Assembly (NCBI RefSeq): GCF_014534685.1
Contig: NZ_JACVVX010000001.1
Span: 186,001 to 250,000 of the forward strand
DNA from: Oryzicola mucosus
Lineage (GTDB): Bacteria > Pseudomonadota > Alphaproteobacteria > Rhizobiales > Rhizobiaceae
DNA length: 64,000 nt
Reading direction: 5' to 3'
Below the pieces are notes generated by a model. It was not told the DNA's origin, did no database searches, and saw only the letters and a list, made by a program, of their open reading frames with translations. This document shows, in pieces, positions 34,800-44,031 of this stretch (position 1 is the stretch's first letter; the number at the start of each line of letters is the position of its first letter). Position numbers and translations under genes: made by a program.

Positions 34800-36110
34800 T
34801 CAAATCACCAGAAAATCCCGATAGGTCAGCGTCTCGAGATTTTGGATCGCTGCGAACTGCACCGCTTCGTAGTCCGTGCCCGATCCGTCCTGGTCAAAGA
34901 ACAGGGCGCCCGTCGTGGAGTCGTAGAGGATACGGTCGGTCTCGTCGGGCGCGCCGGTGGCGATGTCCTTGAACTGGTCTGGCAGCAGCAGGCCTTCGGT
35001 CAGCCCGACAAAGATTGCATTGTCGATGCGGATGCTGTCTTTCGGCGCGTAGAAGTCAGTGATGACGTCGACATTGTCCGGCCCCAGTGCCGTCGTGAAA
35101 ACAAATCTGTCCGCGCCCCCTCCGCCGGTGAGGGTGTCGTTGCCTTCCAAACCGTTGAGAATATTGGTGCTGCCACTGTTTCCTGTAATGCTGTTGGCAA
35201 GGGCGTTGCCGGTGCCGTTGATGGAGGAGGTGCCGATCAGTGTGAGGTCCTCGACCTCCAGCCCGACAAGGGAGAAACTGATGGTGCTGTTGACCGTGTC
35301 ATGTCCTTCGTCGGCCAGTTCGATGACGACATCGCCTGTATTGTCGACGAAATAGCTGTCGTTGCCGGCACCGCCGCTCATCAGGTCGGCGCCCTTCATG
35401 CCATTGATGACGTTGCTGCCGGCATTGCCGACAATGGTGTTCGCAAGCTTGTTGCCGGTGGCATTGATGTCGTCGACACCGGTAAGGGTAAGCTTTTCGA
35501 TATATTGCGCCTTGAGCGTGTAGCTGACCGAGCTGAAAACCTTGTCCGTGCCGCCGCCATCGCGCTCGACGGCGAGATCGCCGAGATCGTCGACATAATA
35601 GGTGTCGTTGCCCTTGCCGCCGATCATCAAGTCGGCGCCTGCCCCGCCATCGATGATGTCGTTGCCATACCAGGCGTCGATCCGGTCATTGCCGTCGAAA
35701 CCGTAAAGCTTGTCGTTGAAATAGGATCCGGCGATATCGTCCTCGCCGGCGAACAGGATTTTCAGCCGTTCGAGTCTGCTGGACGTGTCGAAGTCCTCGA
35801 CGGTGATGTAAGTATCGTAAAGATACCACACGGAAACCGGCACAGGGGTCGAACTCATGACATACTTCTGGTAAGTGAATCCGTCGAGATAACCGGTCGA
35901 ACTCACATAGTTTCCGAACTCGTCCCACTGTACGTCAAGAAGCCCCAATGCCGTGTACTCGCTCATCAGGCTTTTGGAGTCCGAATAATAGTTCAATTCC
36001 TGGACAATGGTCTCCGGATAATCACAACCACATTCCAGCGCCTGCCCAACCGAAGCAAAGAACTCCAGTTTCATCATGTCTACGGCATAACCCGAGCCAA
36101 AAATTGCCAT
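34800..36110 (-). CDS. RTX calcium-binding protein (intact)
   Basis: 436 codons from ATG at 36110, with a GGGGGG ribosome binding site. Residues 1 to about 125 are a unique N-terminus (MAIFGSGYAVDMMKLEFFAS). Then come Ca-binding nonapeptides (GYFNDKLYGFDGNDRIDAW-like, GGAGADLMIGGKGNDTYYVD) in three clusters separated by conserved spacers such as NATGNKLANTIVGNAG. The C-terminus (ALFFDQDGSGTDYEAVQF, ending YRDFLVI) is of the type found at type I secretion signals. No ABC exporter genes are in the window, so secretion would need a system elsewhere. It is the sister of the interrupted gene at 31982 in repeats and end, but not in the first 120 residues. Confidence 0.88.
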   Translation of the reverse strand: MAIFGSGYAVDMMKLEFFASVGQALECGCDYPETIVQELNYYSDSKSLMSEYTALGLLDVQWDEFGNYVSSTGYLDGFTYQKYVMSSTPVPVSVWYLYDTYITVEDFDTSSRLERLKILFAGEDDIAGSYFNDKLYGFDGNDRIDAWYGNDIIDGGAGADLMIGGKGNDTYYVDDLGDLAVERDGGGTDKVFSSVSYTLKAQYIEKLTLTGVDDINATGNKLANTIVGNAGSNVINGMKGADLMSGGAGNDSYFVDNTGDVVIELADEGHDTVNSTISFSLVGLEVEDLTLIGTSSINGTGNALANSITGNSGSTNILNGLEGNDTLTGGGGADRFVFTTALGPDNVDVITDFYAPKDSIRIDNAIFVGLTEGLLLPDQFKDIATGAPDETDRILYDSTTGALFFDQDGSGTDYEAVQFAAIQNLETLTYRDFLVI

Positions 36111-36272
36111 ATTGCCCCCCAGGGAATCAAAGATTCAAACCCGCAAATACATTACACACCGCGCAGCCGCAGGTAATGGGGATTTATCGAGAAGAAGAAA
36201 GATGCTGCGAATACTGCGGACAAGGCGGCCGCATGGCCTTGCGTCAGCCTGGCGTCACCGAAAGCGTGTCCA

Positions 36273-37418
36273 TCACGCGCCCGAAACACCGCCGTTCAGT
36301 TCCGAAGCCTCGGCCCGGATCGTCATCGAATTGCCCCGCCAGTCGATCGCGCCATTGAGCCAGCCGCGCAGCCAGACCGCCGGCATCATGACGTCGCGCA
36401 CCATCATGGCCGGCAGGGACAGGAGCGAGACACGCCAGCCCTTGGCGGCGGCCAGCGCCAGTTCGGGCAGGTAGACCGCGGCGGCGACCGCGAGCGCGAC
36501 AGGCGCCAGGGCGACATCCGCTAGGACGGCCGCCCCGAGCGCCAGCAGCATCGGCGGGACGACGCCCAGCAGGATTTCCGGTGCGAAGAACAGCGGAAAC
36601 GTCACCCGCCGCAGCCGCGCCCAGCGGCTCTGCCGCGACCAGAGTTCCTGCGCCGTGCGGTGGCCCAATGGCTGTTCGAAGGGTGAGGACACGAGATGTA
36701 CTTTCAGCCCCAGGCTGTTGACCAGCTTGGTTGCTGCGGCATCCTCGGCGATCTCGGCAGCCAGTGCCTGGAGGCCGCCATGGGCATCCAGCATCGGCTT
36801 GTGCCACAGCATGCTCTTGCCCTGCGCGAAGCCGAGACCGACGGACTCGCCGGCATATTGCCAGCGAGCCTGCTGCGAATTCAGGAACACGCACTCCACC
36901 TCAGCCCAGAACCCCTGCGGGCGCGAGCCGAGCGGCGTCGAACACACCAGCCCGCTGTCGCGACGCCAACCCGCCATCAGATGCTGGATGTAATCGGTCG
37001 GCATGAGCACGTTGGAATCGGCGAGCACGACCCAGTCGTGCCGTGCCGCGTTCCAGCCTTTCAAGCAGTTGTTCAGCTTTGGATTGGCGCTGATGCGGTC
37101 ATCGCCGACGAGAACTTTCATCTCTCTCGATGGATATCGTTCCGCCGCGCGGCGGATTTCGCCGACGACCGGATCGTCCCCACGCGCCACGCAGAAGATC
37201 AGTTCATAAACAGGCCAGTCCAGCCGAAAAGCGCAATCCAACGTTTCGGCGGTGAAGTTCTCGATGCCGCGCGCGGGAACCACGATGGATACGGCAGGCG
37301 TTGCGGATGGCAGCGGCGCGGGCGTACTCCTTGGCGTCATCCTCCGCCACGCGAGACAGATACTGACGAGGTTGACGAGAACCAGGGAAGAGGCGGCAAT
37401 CGCAAGAACGAGTTCCAT
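36273..37418 (-). CDS. Glycosyltransferase, ceramide glucosyltransferase-like (GT21)
   Basis: 381 residues from ATG at 37418; longer frames add an unlikely extension. An N-terminal membrane helix (LVLAIAASSLVLVNLVSICL) anchors the enzyme; the catalytic domain follows with VSIVVPARGIENF, VVLADSNVLMP (metal-binding aspartates), EIAEDAAATK and the RQSRWARLRR motif, the (R/Q)xxRW signature. Two or three further helices lie at the C-terminus (LALGAAVLADVALAPVAL). The pattern matches GT21 ceramide glucosyltransferases, and related rhizobial enzymes make glycosylated lipids, but the acceptor could instead be a hopanoid or diacylglycerol lipid. Confidence 0.78.
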   Translation of the reverse strand: MELVLAIAASSLVLVNLVSICLAWRRMTPRSTPAPLPSATPAVSIVVPARGIENFTAETLDCAFRLDWPVYELIFCVARGDDPVVGEIRRAAERYPSREMKVLVGDDRISANPKLNNCLKGWNAARHDWVVLADSNVLMPTDYIQHLMAGWRRDSGLVCSTPLGSRPQGFWAEVECVFLNSQQARWQYAGESVGLGFAQGKSMLWHKPMLDAHGGLQALAAEIAEDAAATKLVNSLGLKVHLVSSPFEQPLGHRTAQELWSRQSRWARLRRVTFPLFFAPEILLGVVPPMLLALGAAVLADVALAPVALAVAAAVYLPELALAAAKGWRVSLLSLPAMMVRDVMMPAVWLRGWLNGAIDWRGNSMTIRAEASELNGGVSGA

Positions 37419-37693
37419 AAGGCGCGGCCACTCCCATGCGGCGAGATGACGGTCGTCGGGAATCGGCGCCGCCAAGCAAGGTCTGCGAAACACATCATCG
37501 TCATATGTCAGACGGATGACAGAAAACCTCTCCGGGTCTAACACAGGGCCCGAAGAGCAACGCCAAACCGACTGCCCTCCGGCTTCCGGCCGCATGTTTT
37601 CGATGATGTCTGAAACCTATCAGGCCACCGTTACGATGTCAAGAATAAATTCCTATCCATGTTGCCCAGATTTCAACTTGAGGAGTATGGCAG

Positions 37694-38086
37694 ATGTACA
37701 GCGCCATCACCCACGGCATCGTCGTCCAGGTCGAGCCCTTTTTCCTGGCGGAACAATCTGACCCGCGGGACGACCGCTTCGTCTGGGCCTATCGCGTGAC
37801 GATCGAAAACCGCTCCGATGCGGTCGTGCAGCTTCTGTCGCGCTATTGGCATATCACCGACGGCAGAGGCCGGGTCGAAGAGGTCAGCGGCCCCGGCGTG
37901 GTCGGCGAACAGCCCGAGCTCGCGCCGGGCGACAGCTACCAGTACACCTCGGGCTGCCCGCTGCCGACGCCGTCGGGCATCATGCTCGGGCGCTACACCA
38001 TGCGGCGCGAAGGCGGCACACTGTTCGACGTGGAGATTCCGGCCTTCTCGCTCGATCTGCCGGGCGTCAAACAGGTCCTTAACTAA
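37694..38086 (+). CDS. apaG: ApaG protein
   Basis: 130 codons from ATG at 37694 (GAGGAG upstream). A single DUF525 domain: [53 protein letters not shown] and [12 protein letters not shown]. ApaG proteins have a fibronectin-like fold and have been linked to Co2+/Mg2+ homeostasis; the molecular function is not settled. It starts a plus-strand pair with the acyltransferase gene 77 bases later. Confidence 0.93.
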   Translation: MYSAITHGIVVQVEPFFLAEQSDPRDDRFVWAYRVTIENRSDAVVQLLSRYWHITDGRGRVEEVSGPGVVGEQPELAPGDSYQYTSGCPLPTPSGIMLGRYTMRREGGTLFDVEIPAFSLDLPGVKQVLN

Positions 38087-38162
38087 TCCTGCAACTCTGC
38101 GTTTCATGAAGCGCTTTTGTCTGCTAGGAGCGGTTCAAGACGCATGGGCTTGGGGCACCTCG

Positions 38163-39236
38163 ATGACTTCGCAACCGTCACTTCGTTCGCTGCAATGCGG
38201 ACGCGGCTTGGCCGCAATGGCCGTCGTGGCCTTCCATCTGTCGCTTTTGCTTGCCGATCCGCGCTACCTCGGACAGCCGGTTTTGCTTGACTTCACCCGG
38301 CGCGGCAATCTCGGCGTCGATTTCTTCTTTGTGCTGTCAGGCTTCATCATCCTGTTCGCGCATGGCCGCGACATCGGCCGGCCGGAAAAGCTGCATGGCT
38401 ATCTTCTCAAGCGTTTCACCCGGCTTTATCCCGCCTACTGGCTCTACACCGCGATCTTCTGTTCGCTGGTGGCCGTGGGCGTCGGCAGCACATCGACGCT
38501 GCCCACCTCGCTGACGGACTGGATTTCCACCGTCTTTCTGCTGCGCATCGACAATTTTGAACTGCCCATCGTGCCGGCCTGGACCCTGATCCACGAGGTC
38601 GCCTTCTACCTCGTCTTCAGCCTGCTCATCGTCAACCGCAAGCTTGGCATCGCTGCCATCGCGCTGTGGATGCTCCCGCTGCTGTTCATCTTCGAGCATC
38701 GCGAGGAAGGCGCGCGCTCTGCGCTGACCACCTACTTCTCGCCGCTCAACCTCAACTTCCTGATCGGCATGGGCGCGTGCCTGCTTTATCGCAAGCTCGG
38801 CCTGTCGCCGGCAAAGGGTGTTTTCCTGGCCGGCATCGCTGCTTTCGCAGCCACCTACGCAGTCGAGGCCAGCGGGCTGAGCTACGACTTCACCCAGATA
38901 CTCTACGCGCTATCCTTCGGCGCCATCATCGCAGGGGCTGCGGCCTGGGAGCGCGAACGCCGGCAGCCCATTTCCTTCGGCCCGCTGCAACTGATCGGCG
39001 ACGCCTCCTACAGCATCTATCTCACGCATCTGGCCTTCCTTGGCCTGTTCTCCAAGATCATGATGAAGCTGCAGGGCCTTGTCGGCCTTGGCCCCCACGT
39101 CTTCTACGCAATAGTGTTCTGCCTCACCGTCGCGGCCGGCTGCTTCCTGTATGTGTTCGTTGAAAAGCCCGTGCTCAAGCTCTGCCGCCGACTGCTTGAA
39201 GGCGATCGGCGGCAACCGGCAGGCGCTACAGCGTAG
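38163..39236 (+). CDS. Acyltransferase 3 family membrane protein
   Basis: 357 residues from ATG at 38163; an in-frame ATG at 38106 is possible. About ten membrane helices. The family's catalytic histidine region is visible as AMAVVAFHLSLLLADP, with GVDFFFVLSGFIILF and KRFTRLYPAYWLY following, and SYSIYLTHLAFLGLF near the end. Such OafA/NodX-like enzymes add acetyl or other acyl groups to cell-surface sugars, O-antigen, exopolysaccharide or glucans. The natural substrate is unknown. Confidence 0.92.
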   Translation: MTSQPSLRSLQCGRGLAAMAVVAFHLSLLLADPRYLGQPVLLDFTRRGNLGVDFFFVLSGFIILFAHGRDIGRPEKLHGYLLKRFTRLYPAYWLYTAIFCSLVAVGVGSTSTLPTSLTDWISTVFLLRIDNFELPIVPAWTLIHEVAFYLVFSLLIVNRKLGIAAIALWMLPLLFIFEHREEGARSALTTYFSPLNLNFLIGMGACLLYRKLGLSPAKGVFLAGIAAFAATYAVEASGLSYDFTQILYALSFGAIIAGAAAWERERRQPISFGPLQLIGDASYSIYLTHLAFLGLFSKIMMKLQGLVGLGPHVFYAIVFCLTVAAGCFLYVFVEKPVLKLCRRLLEGDRRQPAGATA

Positions 39237-39282
39237 ACACAACAAAAAGGAGGAGACATACGCCTCGCCCTTGGACCATGCG

Positions 39283-40287
39283 TTACTCGCCGAATTCCGC
39301 CGGGTCGAATTCGTAGGATTTCGAGCAGAATTCGCAGTTCACGCGGATCGCGCCGTCTTCGACGCTGTCGGTGATCTCCTCGGCGGTGAAGCCTTGCAGG
39401 ATGCCCTTGATCTTGTCGCGCGAGCAGGAGCACTCGTCGGCCACCCGAACGCCCTCGAACACCCGCACGCCATGCTCATGGAACAGGCGGTAGAGCAGCC
39501 GCTCGGCGCCCACCGTCGGATCGATCAGTTCGGTCGGCTCGATCGTTCCGGTCAACGCCACGAGCTCCTGCCAGGCATCGTCCTCGGGCGCGCCGTCCGG
39601 GTCGCGTTCGTCGCCATCGCCGCCATGCAGGTCCGGCACGCGCATGCGCTCGGGCGCCTCCGGCAGAAACTGCGCCAGTATTCCGCCCGCGCGCCAATGC
39701 TCGCGGCTGCCGCCCTCGCCGGGAAGGACAAGCTTGGCCACCGACAGCTTGACGTCGGTCGGGATCTGCTCCGACTGGCGGAAATAGGTCAGCGCGGCCT
39801 CTTCCAGCGACGTGCCTTCGAGCTGCACGATGCCCTGATAGCGCTGCATATGCTGGCCCTGGTCGATGGTCAGCGCCAAAACGCCGTCGCCGAGCAGATC
39901 TTTCGGTCCCGCCCTGCCGGCCTCCACCGCCTGCTGCAGACGTTCGGCATCGAACCGCGCATAGGCGCGCAGCGAATGCGGCGTGGTGAAGTCGGCGACC
40001 AGCATGTCCACCGGCCCGTCTGTGCGGGTCTGCAGAATGAACTTGCCTTCGAACTTCAGCGACGTGCCGAGCAGAACGGTGACCACGCAGGCCTCCGCCA
40101 ACAGCCGTGCGACCGGCTCTGGATAGTCATGACGTTCCAGGATGTCGTCGAGCAGCGGGCCGAGCTGGACGATGCGGCCGCGAACATCCAGCCCTTCCAC
40201 GGAAAAGGGAACGACATGGTCGTCGCCGGCAAAATCGAACTCGCCGAGTTGAGGATAACGATCGGTCACTTCAACGGATTCCAACAT
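39283..40287 (-). CDS. hslO: Redox-regulated chaperone Hsp33
   Basis: 334 codons. Hsp33 is inactive when reduced and becomes a holdase when oxidised, through a zinc-binding redox switch. The switch is present as CSC (in ADECSCSRDK) and CEFC (in RVNCEFCSKS). The N-terminal domain has VRGRIVQLGPLLDDIL and RYQGIVQLEG. An insert rich in Asp/Gly at about residues 215-235 is seen in rhizobial forms. It precedes argF on the same strand by 117 bases. Confidence 0.95.
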   Translation of the reverse strand: MLESVEVTDRYPQLGEFDFAGDDHVVPFSVEGLDVRGRIVQLGPLLDDILERHDYPEPVARLLAEACVVTVLLGTSLKFEGKFILQTRTDGPVDMLVADFTTPHSLRAYARFDAERLQQAVEAGRAGPKDLLGDGVLALTIDQGQHMQRYQGIVQLEGTSLEEAALTYFRQSEQIPTDVKLSVAKLVLPGEGGSREHWRAGGILAQFLPEAPERMRVPDLHGGDGDERDPDGAPEDDAWQELVALTGTIEPTELIDPTVGAERLLYRLFHEHGVRVFEGVRVADECSCSRDKIKGILQGFTAEEITDSVEDGAIRVNCEFCSKSYEFDPAEFGE

Positions 40288-40403
40288 GACATATCTCCGG
40301 CGTGCGGCACTGCCGCCCTCCGGGTAGCATGCTTCCAGACGCCCTGTTTTGGGGTAATGGTGCCCAAATAGGTATGCGCCGGCCGCAGATCAAGAACCCG
40401 GCC

Positions 40404-41321
40404 TCAGGCGCCGAGGCACCAGGCCAGCACCGCCTTCTGGGCGTGCAGCCGGTTTTCCGCCTCGTCGAACACCACCGAGTTCGGCCCGTCCATCACCTCG
40501 TCGGTCACTTCCTCGCCGCGATGGGCGGGCAGGCAGTGCATGAACAGCGCATCGGGCTTGGCGTGGCTCATCAGCTCCGCGTTGACCTGATAGGGCAGGA
40601 AGACATTGTGGCCGCGGGCGCGATGCTCCTGGCCCATGGAAACCCAGGTATCGGTGACGATGCAGTCCGCACCGCTGACGGCTTCCTCGGGCGAGCGGGT
40701 GAGGCTGACATTCCCGCCATTGGCCCTGGCCCAGTCGAGATATGTCTGCGTCGGCTCGCTGCCCTCGGGCACGGCGATGTTCAGCTTGAAGTCGAACCGG
40801 GCGGACGCCTCCAGAAGCGAATGCAGCACATTGTTGCCGTCGCCGGTCCAGGCGAAGGTCTTGCCCTTCACCGGGCCGCGATGCTCCTCGAAGGTCATCA
40901 GATCCGCCATGATCTGGCAGGGATGGGTGTCGTCGGTCAGCCCGTTGATCACAGGTACGGTGGCGTTTTCGGTCAGTTCCACCAGCCGGTCATGGGTGGT
41001 GGTGCGGATCATGATGGCATCGACATAGCGCGACAAGACCTTCGCGGTGTCGGCGATGGTCTCGCTGCGGCCAAGCTGCATTTCGGTGCCGGTCAGCATG
41101 ATGGTCTCGCCGCCGAGCTGGCGCATGCCGACATCGAAGGACACGCGGGTGCGGGTCGAAGGCTTGTCGAAGATCATCGCCAGGACCTTGCCGTCCAGCG
41201 GCCGGGATCGCTCGCCTGCCTTCAGACGCTCCTTGCGCACGGAAGCGTCGTCCAGCATCTCGCGAAGCACGCTGCCGGAGAGGGCCGAAAGGTCGGTGAA
41301 GTGGCGAATTCCGCTGCTCAT
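40404..41321 (-). CDS. argF: Ornithine carbamoyltransferase
   Basis: 305 residues from ATG at 41321 ([14 protein letters not shown]); a longer frame to 41381 runs into a repeat and is rejected. It makes citrulline from ornithine and carbamoyl phosphate in arginine synthesis. The carbamoyl-phosphate site is [15 protein letters not shown], with [12 protein letters not shown] and the ornithine-binding [12 protein letters not shown]. argD lies directly upstream, separated by a palindromic repeat, so the two form an arginine unit (argD-argF). Confidence 0.97.
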   Translation of the reverse strand: MSSGIRHFTDLSALSGSVLREMLDDASVRKERLKAGERSRPLDGKVLAMIFDKPSTRTRVSFDVGMRQLGGETIMLTGTEMQLGRSETIADTAKVLSRYVDAIMIRTTTHDRLVELTENATVPVINGLTDDTHPCQIMADLMTFEEHRGPVKGKTFAWTGDGNNVLHSLLEASARFDFKLNIAVPEGSEPTQTYLDWARANGGNVSLTRSPEEAVSGADCIVTDTWVSMGQEHRARGHNVFLPYQVNAELMSHAKPDALFMHCLPAHRGEEVTDEVMDGPNSVVFDEAENRLHAQKAVLAWCLGA

Positions 41322-41333
41322 CAAATCTCCCAG

Positions 41334-41437
41334 TGCATGTCTCCCGAAAGTGGGTACCGGTTTCTGGATAGAGACATGCATAAAAACAAAAAACTAAAGC
41401 GTGTTAAGCGAATCTGAAAGATCGCGACGCGCTTTAG
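41334..41437. repeat. Composite intergenic palindromic repeat (two hairpins)
   Basis: First hairpin: TGCATGTCTC (41334-41343) and GAGACATGCA (41371-41380), perfect 10-base arms. Second: CTAAAGCG (41394-41401) and CGCTTTAG (41430-41437), perfect 8-base arms. A sequence of this kind recurs through many Mesorhizobium-type genomes. It separates argD from argF and overlaps the argD stop by four bases. Confidence 0.65.
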
Positions 41438-42627
41438 CCGGCGTCTGCGGCCATTTCGGACAGGTTTTTCGCGCCCGCGCCGATGCGGTCGAGCGCTTCT
41501 CGGATGTCCTCGTCGGTCGCCGTCAGCGGCGGCAAGAGACGAATGACGTTGTCGCCGGCAGGCACGGCGAGGAATTTGCGGTCGCGCAGCGCGGCGTTCA
41601 CGCGGACGTTCGGCATGGTGCATTTCAGGCCGAGCATGAAGCCGGTGCCGCGAATGCCTTCGATCACGTCGGGATACTCGTCGGCGATGGCCGCCAGCCC
41701 CTGCTTCATCAGCAGTGCCTTGCGGTTGACCTCGTCGAGGAACCCGTCTTCCAGCACAATGTCGAGCACGGCATTGCCGACCGCCATGGCAAGCGGATTG
41801 CCGCCGAAAGTGGTGCCGTGTACGCCCGGCGTCATGCCGCTCGCGGCCTCCGCGGTCGCCAGGCAGGCGCCCATCGGGAACCCGCCGCCAATGCCCTTGG
41901 CAATCGCCATGATGTCGGGCTCGACGCCGGTCCATTCATAGGCGAACAGCTTGCCCGTCCGGCCGATGCCGCACTGGACCTCGTCGAAGATCAGCAGGAT
42001 GCCGTGCTTGTCGCAGAGCTGGCGGATGCGCTTGAGCGAAGCCGTCGGAAACGGCCGGATGCCGCCCTCGCCCTGGACGGGCTCCAGCAGGATCGCCGCC
42101 GTCTCATCCGAGATCAGCTTTTCGGCCGCATCGACATCGTCGAAGGCCACCTGGTCGAAACCCTCAACCTTCGGGCCGAAGCCCTCGAGGTATTTCTGCT
42201 GGCCGCCTGCGGCGATGGTCGCCAAGGTGCGGCCATGGAAAGCGCCCTCGAAGGTGATGATGCGGAACCGCTCGGGATGGCCTTTCACATAGTGATAGCG
42301 CCGCGCCGTCTTGATCGCCGCTTCCAACGCCTCGGCACCGGAATTGGTGAAGAACACCTTGTCGGCAAAGGTGTTTTCGACGAGCCGCTCGCCCAGCCGG
42401 CTCTGGCCGGGGATCTCATAGAGATTGGAGACGTGCCACAGCTTGGCTGCCTGCTCGGTCAGCGCGGCAACCAGGTGGGGATGGCTGTGGCCAAGCGAAT
42501 TGACGGCGATGCCGCCGGCGAAATCGAGATATCGCTCGCCGTTCTCCGCGATCAACCAGCTTCCCTCACCTCTTTCGAAAGCGAGGGGAGCGCGCGCGAA
42601 GGTTTCGTACAGCGCCGATCCGCTCAT
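41434..42627 (-). CDS. argD: Acetylornithine/succinyldiaminopimelate aminotransferase
   Basis: 397 codons from ATG at 42627 (GGAGAGG upstream). A class III pyridoxal-phosphate aminotransferase in arginine synthesis. Marks are [60 protein letters not shown] and the cofactor-lysine region [14 protein letters not shown], with [16 protein letters not shown]. Length is normal. argF follows after the repeat at 41334-41437. A hairpin with a T-rich tail lies 28 bases before the start. Confidence 0.95.
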   Translation of the reverse strand: MSGSALYETFARAPLAFERGEGSWLIAENGERYLDFAGGIAVNSLGHSHPHLVAALTEQAAKLWHVSNLYEIPGQSRLGERLVENTFADKVFFTNSGAEALEAAIKTARRYHYVKGHPERFRIITFEGAFHGRTLATIAAGGQQKYLEGFGPKVEGFDQVAFDDVDAAEKLISDETAAILLEPVQGEGGIRPFPTASLKRIRQLCDKHGILLIFDEVQCGIGRTGKLFAYEWTGVEPDIMAIAKGIGGGFPMGACLATAEAASGMTPGVHGTTFGGNPLAMAVGNAVLDIVLEDGFLDEVNRKALLMKQGLAAIADEYPDVIEGIRGTGFMLGLKCTMPNVRVNAALRDRKFLAVPAGDNVIRLLPPLTATDEDIREALDRIGAGAKNLSEMAADAG

Positions 42628-42656
42628 TTTTGCCTCTCCAAGGCCAGAAAAATCAA

Positions 42657-42678
42657 AAGGCCGCCATTCGGCGACCTT
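42657..42678 (-). promoter_or_regulatory. Terminator-like hairpin in the argD leader
   Basis: On the minus strand AAGGTCGCC-GAAT-GGCGGCCTT forms a 9-bp stem with one mismatch and a four-base loop, followed by a T-rich run (TTGATTTTTCT). Lying about 30 bases before argD, it could act as an attenuator. The rest of this 348-bp intergenic region holds the GANTC cluster and no gene. Confidence 0.4.
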
Positions 42679-42799
42679 GGCGCTATATTGTTTTTTTCGC
42701 CTTGGAAGTCAACGAAAAGGTCGCCTGGGCCATGATCTGCCGGGCAGGTTTGCGCCACGCACCGGATCGGCAGGCAAGTTGGGGAAAACCGAAAAAAGC

Positions 42800-42949
42800 G
42801 ATTCGTGTTGCAGCCGGGACTCTTGTCACGGAGTCCACGTATAGCTAATTGTGGTTTCGAAATAACTAGATTTCGTGCGGCGAACATAATCACCCAAGTA
42901 TATGTGGTGCCCAACCGGCTTGCGCCGGGCGTATAGGGATTCGCGAGTC
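42800..42949. promoter_or_regulatory. Cluster of five GANTC (CcrM) sites upstream of gcrA
   Basis: GATTC at 42800, GACTC at 42818, GAGTC at 42831, GATTC at 42938 and GAGTC at 42945. GANTC is the CcrM methylation site recognised by GcrA-type regulation in alphaproteobacteria, and two sites lie only seven bases apart, 27-38 bases before the gcrA start. Confidence 0.6.
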
Positions 42950-42975
42950 CGCACTTCGATCGGGAGAACGATCTC

Positions 42976-43497
42976 ATGAACTGGACTGACGAGCGGGTCG
43001 AGCTTCTTAAAAAACTTTGGTCCGAGGGACTGAGCGCAAGCCAGATCGCTGCCCAGCTGGGTGGCGTCAGCCGCAACGCCGTCATCGGCAAGGTTCACCG
43101 CCTGAAGCTGTCTGGCCGCGGTCGCACCACCGCCACGCCTGCACGGCCGAAGAAGCCCGCGACACCCACCGCCGCCGCGCCCAAGCCGGTCAGCAGCAGG
43201 CCAGCGCCTGCGCCGCGTCCGGTCGCCGCGACCCTGGGCGCCACGGCGCTGCAGGTCCAGTTCGATGCCGAGCCCGCCCGGCCGGCGCTGCGCGCCACCC
43301 AGGATGTCGTGGTGCCGATCTCACGCCGGCTGCAACTGGTCCAGCTCAGCGAGCGCACCTGCAAGTGGCCCAATGGCGATCCGTTGTCGGAAGACTTCAA
43401 CTTCTGCGGCAATGAATGCGCCGATACCGGCCCCTACTGCCGCTATCACGCCCGCCTCGCCTTCCAGCCGGCATCGGAACGCCGCCGGGTTCGCTGA
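42976..43497 (+). CDS. gcrA: GcrA cell-cycle regulator
   Basis: 173 codons from ATG at 42976 with GGGAGA upstream. The N-terminal DNA-binding domain is the GcrA signature: MNWTDERVELLKKLWSEGLS, ASQIAAQLGGVSRNAVIGK, VHRLKLSGR. A long Pro/Ala linker (about residues 50-105) leads to a conserved C-terminal domain with cysteines (RTCKWPNGDP, FNFCGNECADTGPYC, YHARLAF) that binds RNA polymerase sigma70 in the well-studied homologue. GcrA activates genes whose promoters carry methylated GANTC sites. The GANTC cluster in its own promoter suggests self-control. Confidence 0.96.
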   Translation: MNWTDERVELLKKLWSEGLSASQIAAQLGGVSRNAVIGKVHRLKLSGRGRTTATPARPKKPATPTAAAPKPVSSRPAPAPRPVAATLGATALQVQFDAEPARPALRATQDVVVPISRRLQLVQLSERTCKWPNGDPLSEDFNFCGNECADTGPYCRYHARLAFQPASERRRVR

Positions 43498-43523
43498 AGC
43501 CAAGCTTCGACCTGACCATCTCG

Positions 43524-43550
43524 AAGGCGGCGCTTGCGCCGCCTTTTTTT
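43524..43550 (+). terminator. Terminator after gcrA
   Basis: AAGGCGGCGC pairs with GCGCCGCCTT around a tight TT loop (9-10 bp), followed by seven Ts. It lies 26 bases after gcrA. Confidence 0.85.
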
Positions 43551-44031
43551 GTTTCTTCGCCCTGATGACGTCGGCACGCGGATTGTTCTCGGCACTGACC
43601 GCGATTGGCTTGATCGAGAGACTTGGAGACGATTGGCTTTGCTCGCGTCCTCCTCACAGGAGCGGATCGTCCATGCCGGCATTATCTCGCGTTAGACGAA
43701 AAAATGACCCGCCCTCGTCCTGCTGTCGCGTTGCATCTCGCAAGTCGCGGAATGGATTCCCGGGTCGCGCTCGGCTCCGCCTCGCTTGCCTGAGAATGAC
43801 GAAGGTAGAAGGTTCCCTGCCAAACTCCAACGTCGGTGATTGACATACCCTTCCGCGTCTTCGTCATTCCGCGGTGGAGCCGAGCGCAGTGAGGCGGAAA
43901 CCCGGGAATCCATTCCGTGACTTAGATGCCAAACCCGGCAGCCCGGAAAAACGCTCAAAAGGCGCCGAAAAAGGAATGCCAGACCATCAAAAATACGAGC
44001 CTCGAAGGGCGCACCGCCGACCGGGCATCCC
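43551..44031. repeat. 481-bp intergenic region with inverted repeat pair
   Basis: No convincing gene lies here. Two copies of a roughly 65-bp repeat face each other: copy A at 43741-43802 and copy B at 43859-43925 in opposite orientation. Each carries the core CGGAATGGATTCCCGGGT next to a CGCTCGGCTCC-type block and ends in GAATGACGAAG. This is a known sort of interspersed alphaproteobacterial repeat rather than a coding element. Confidence 0.7.
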
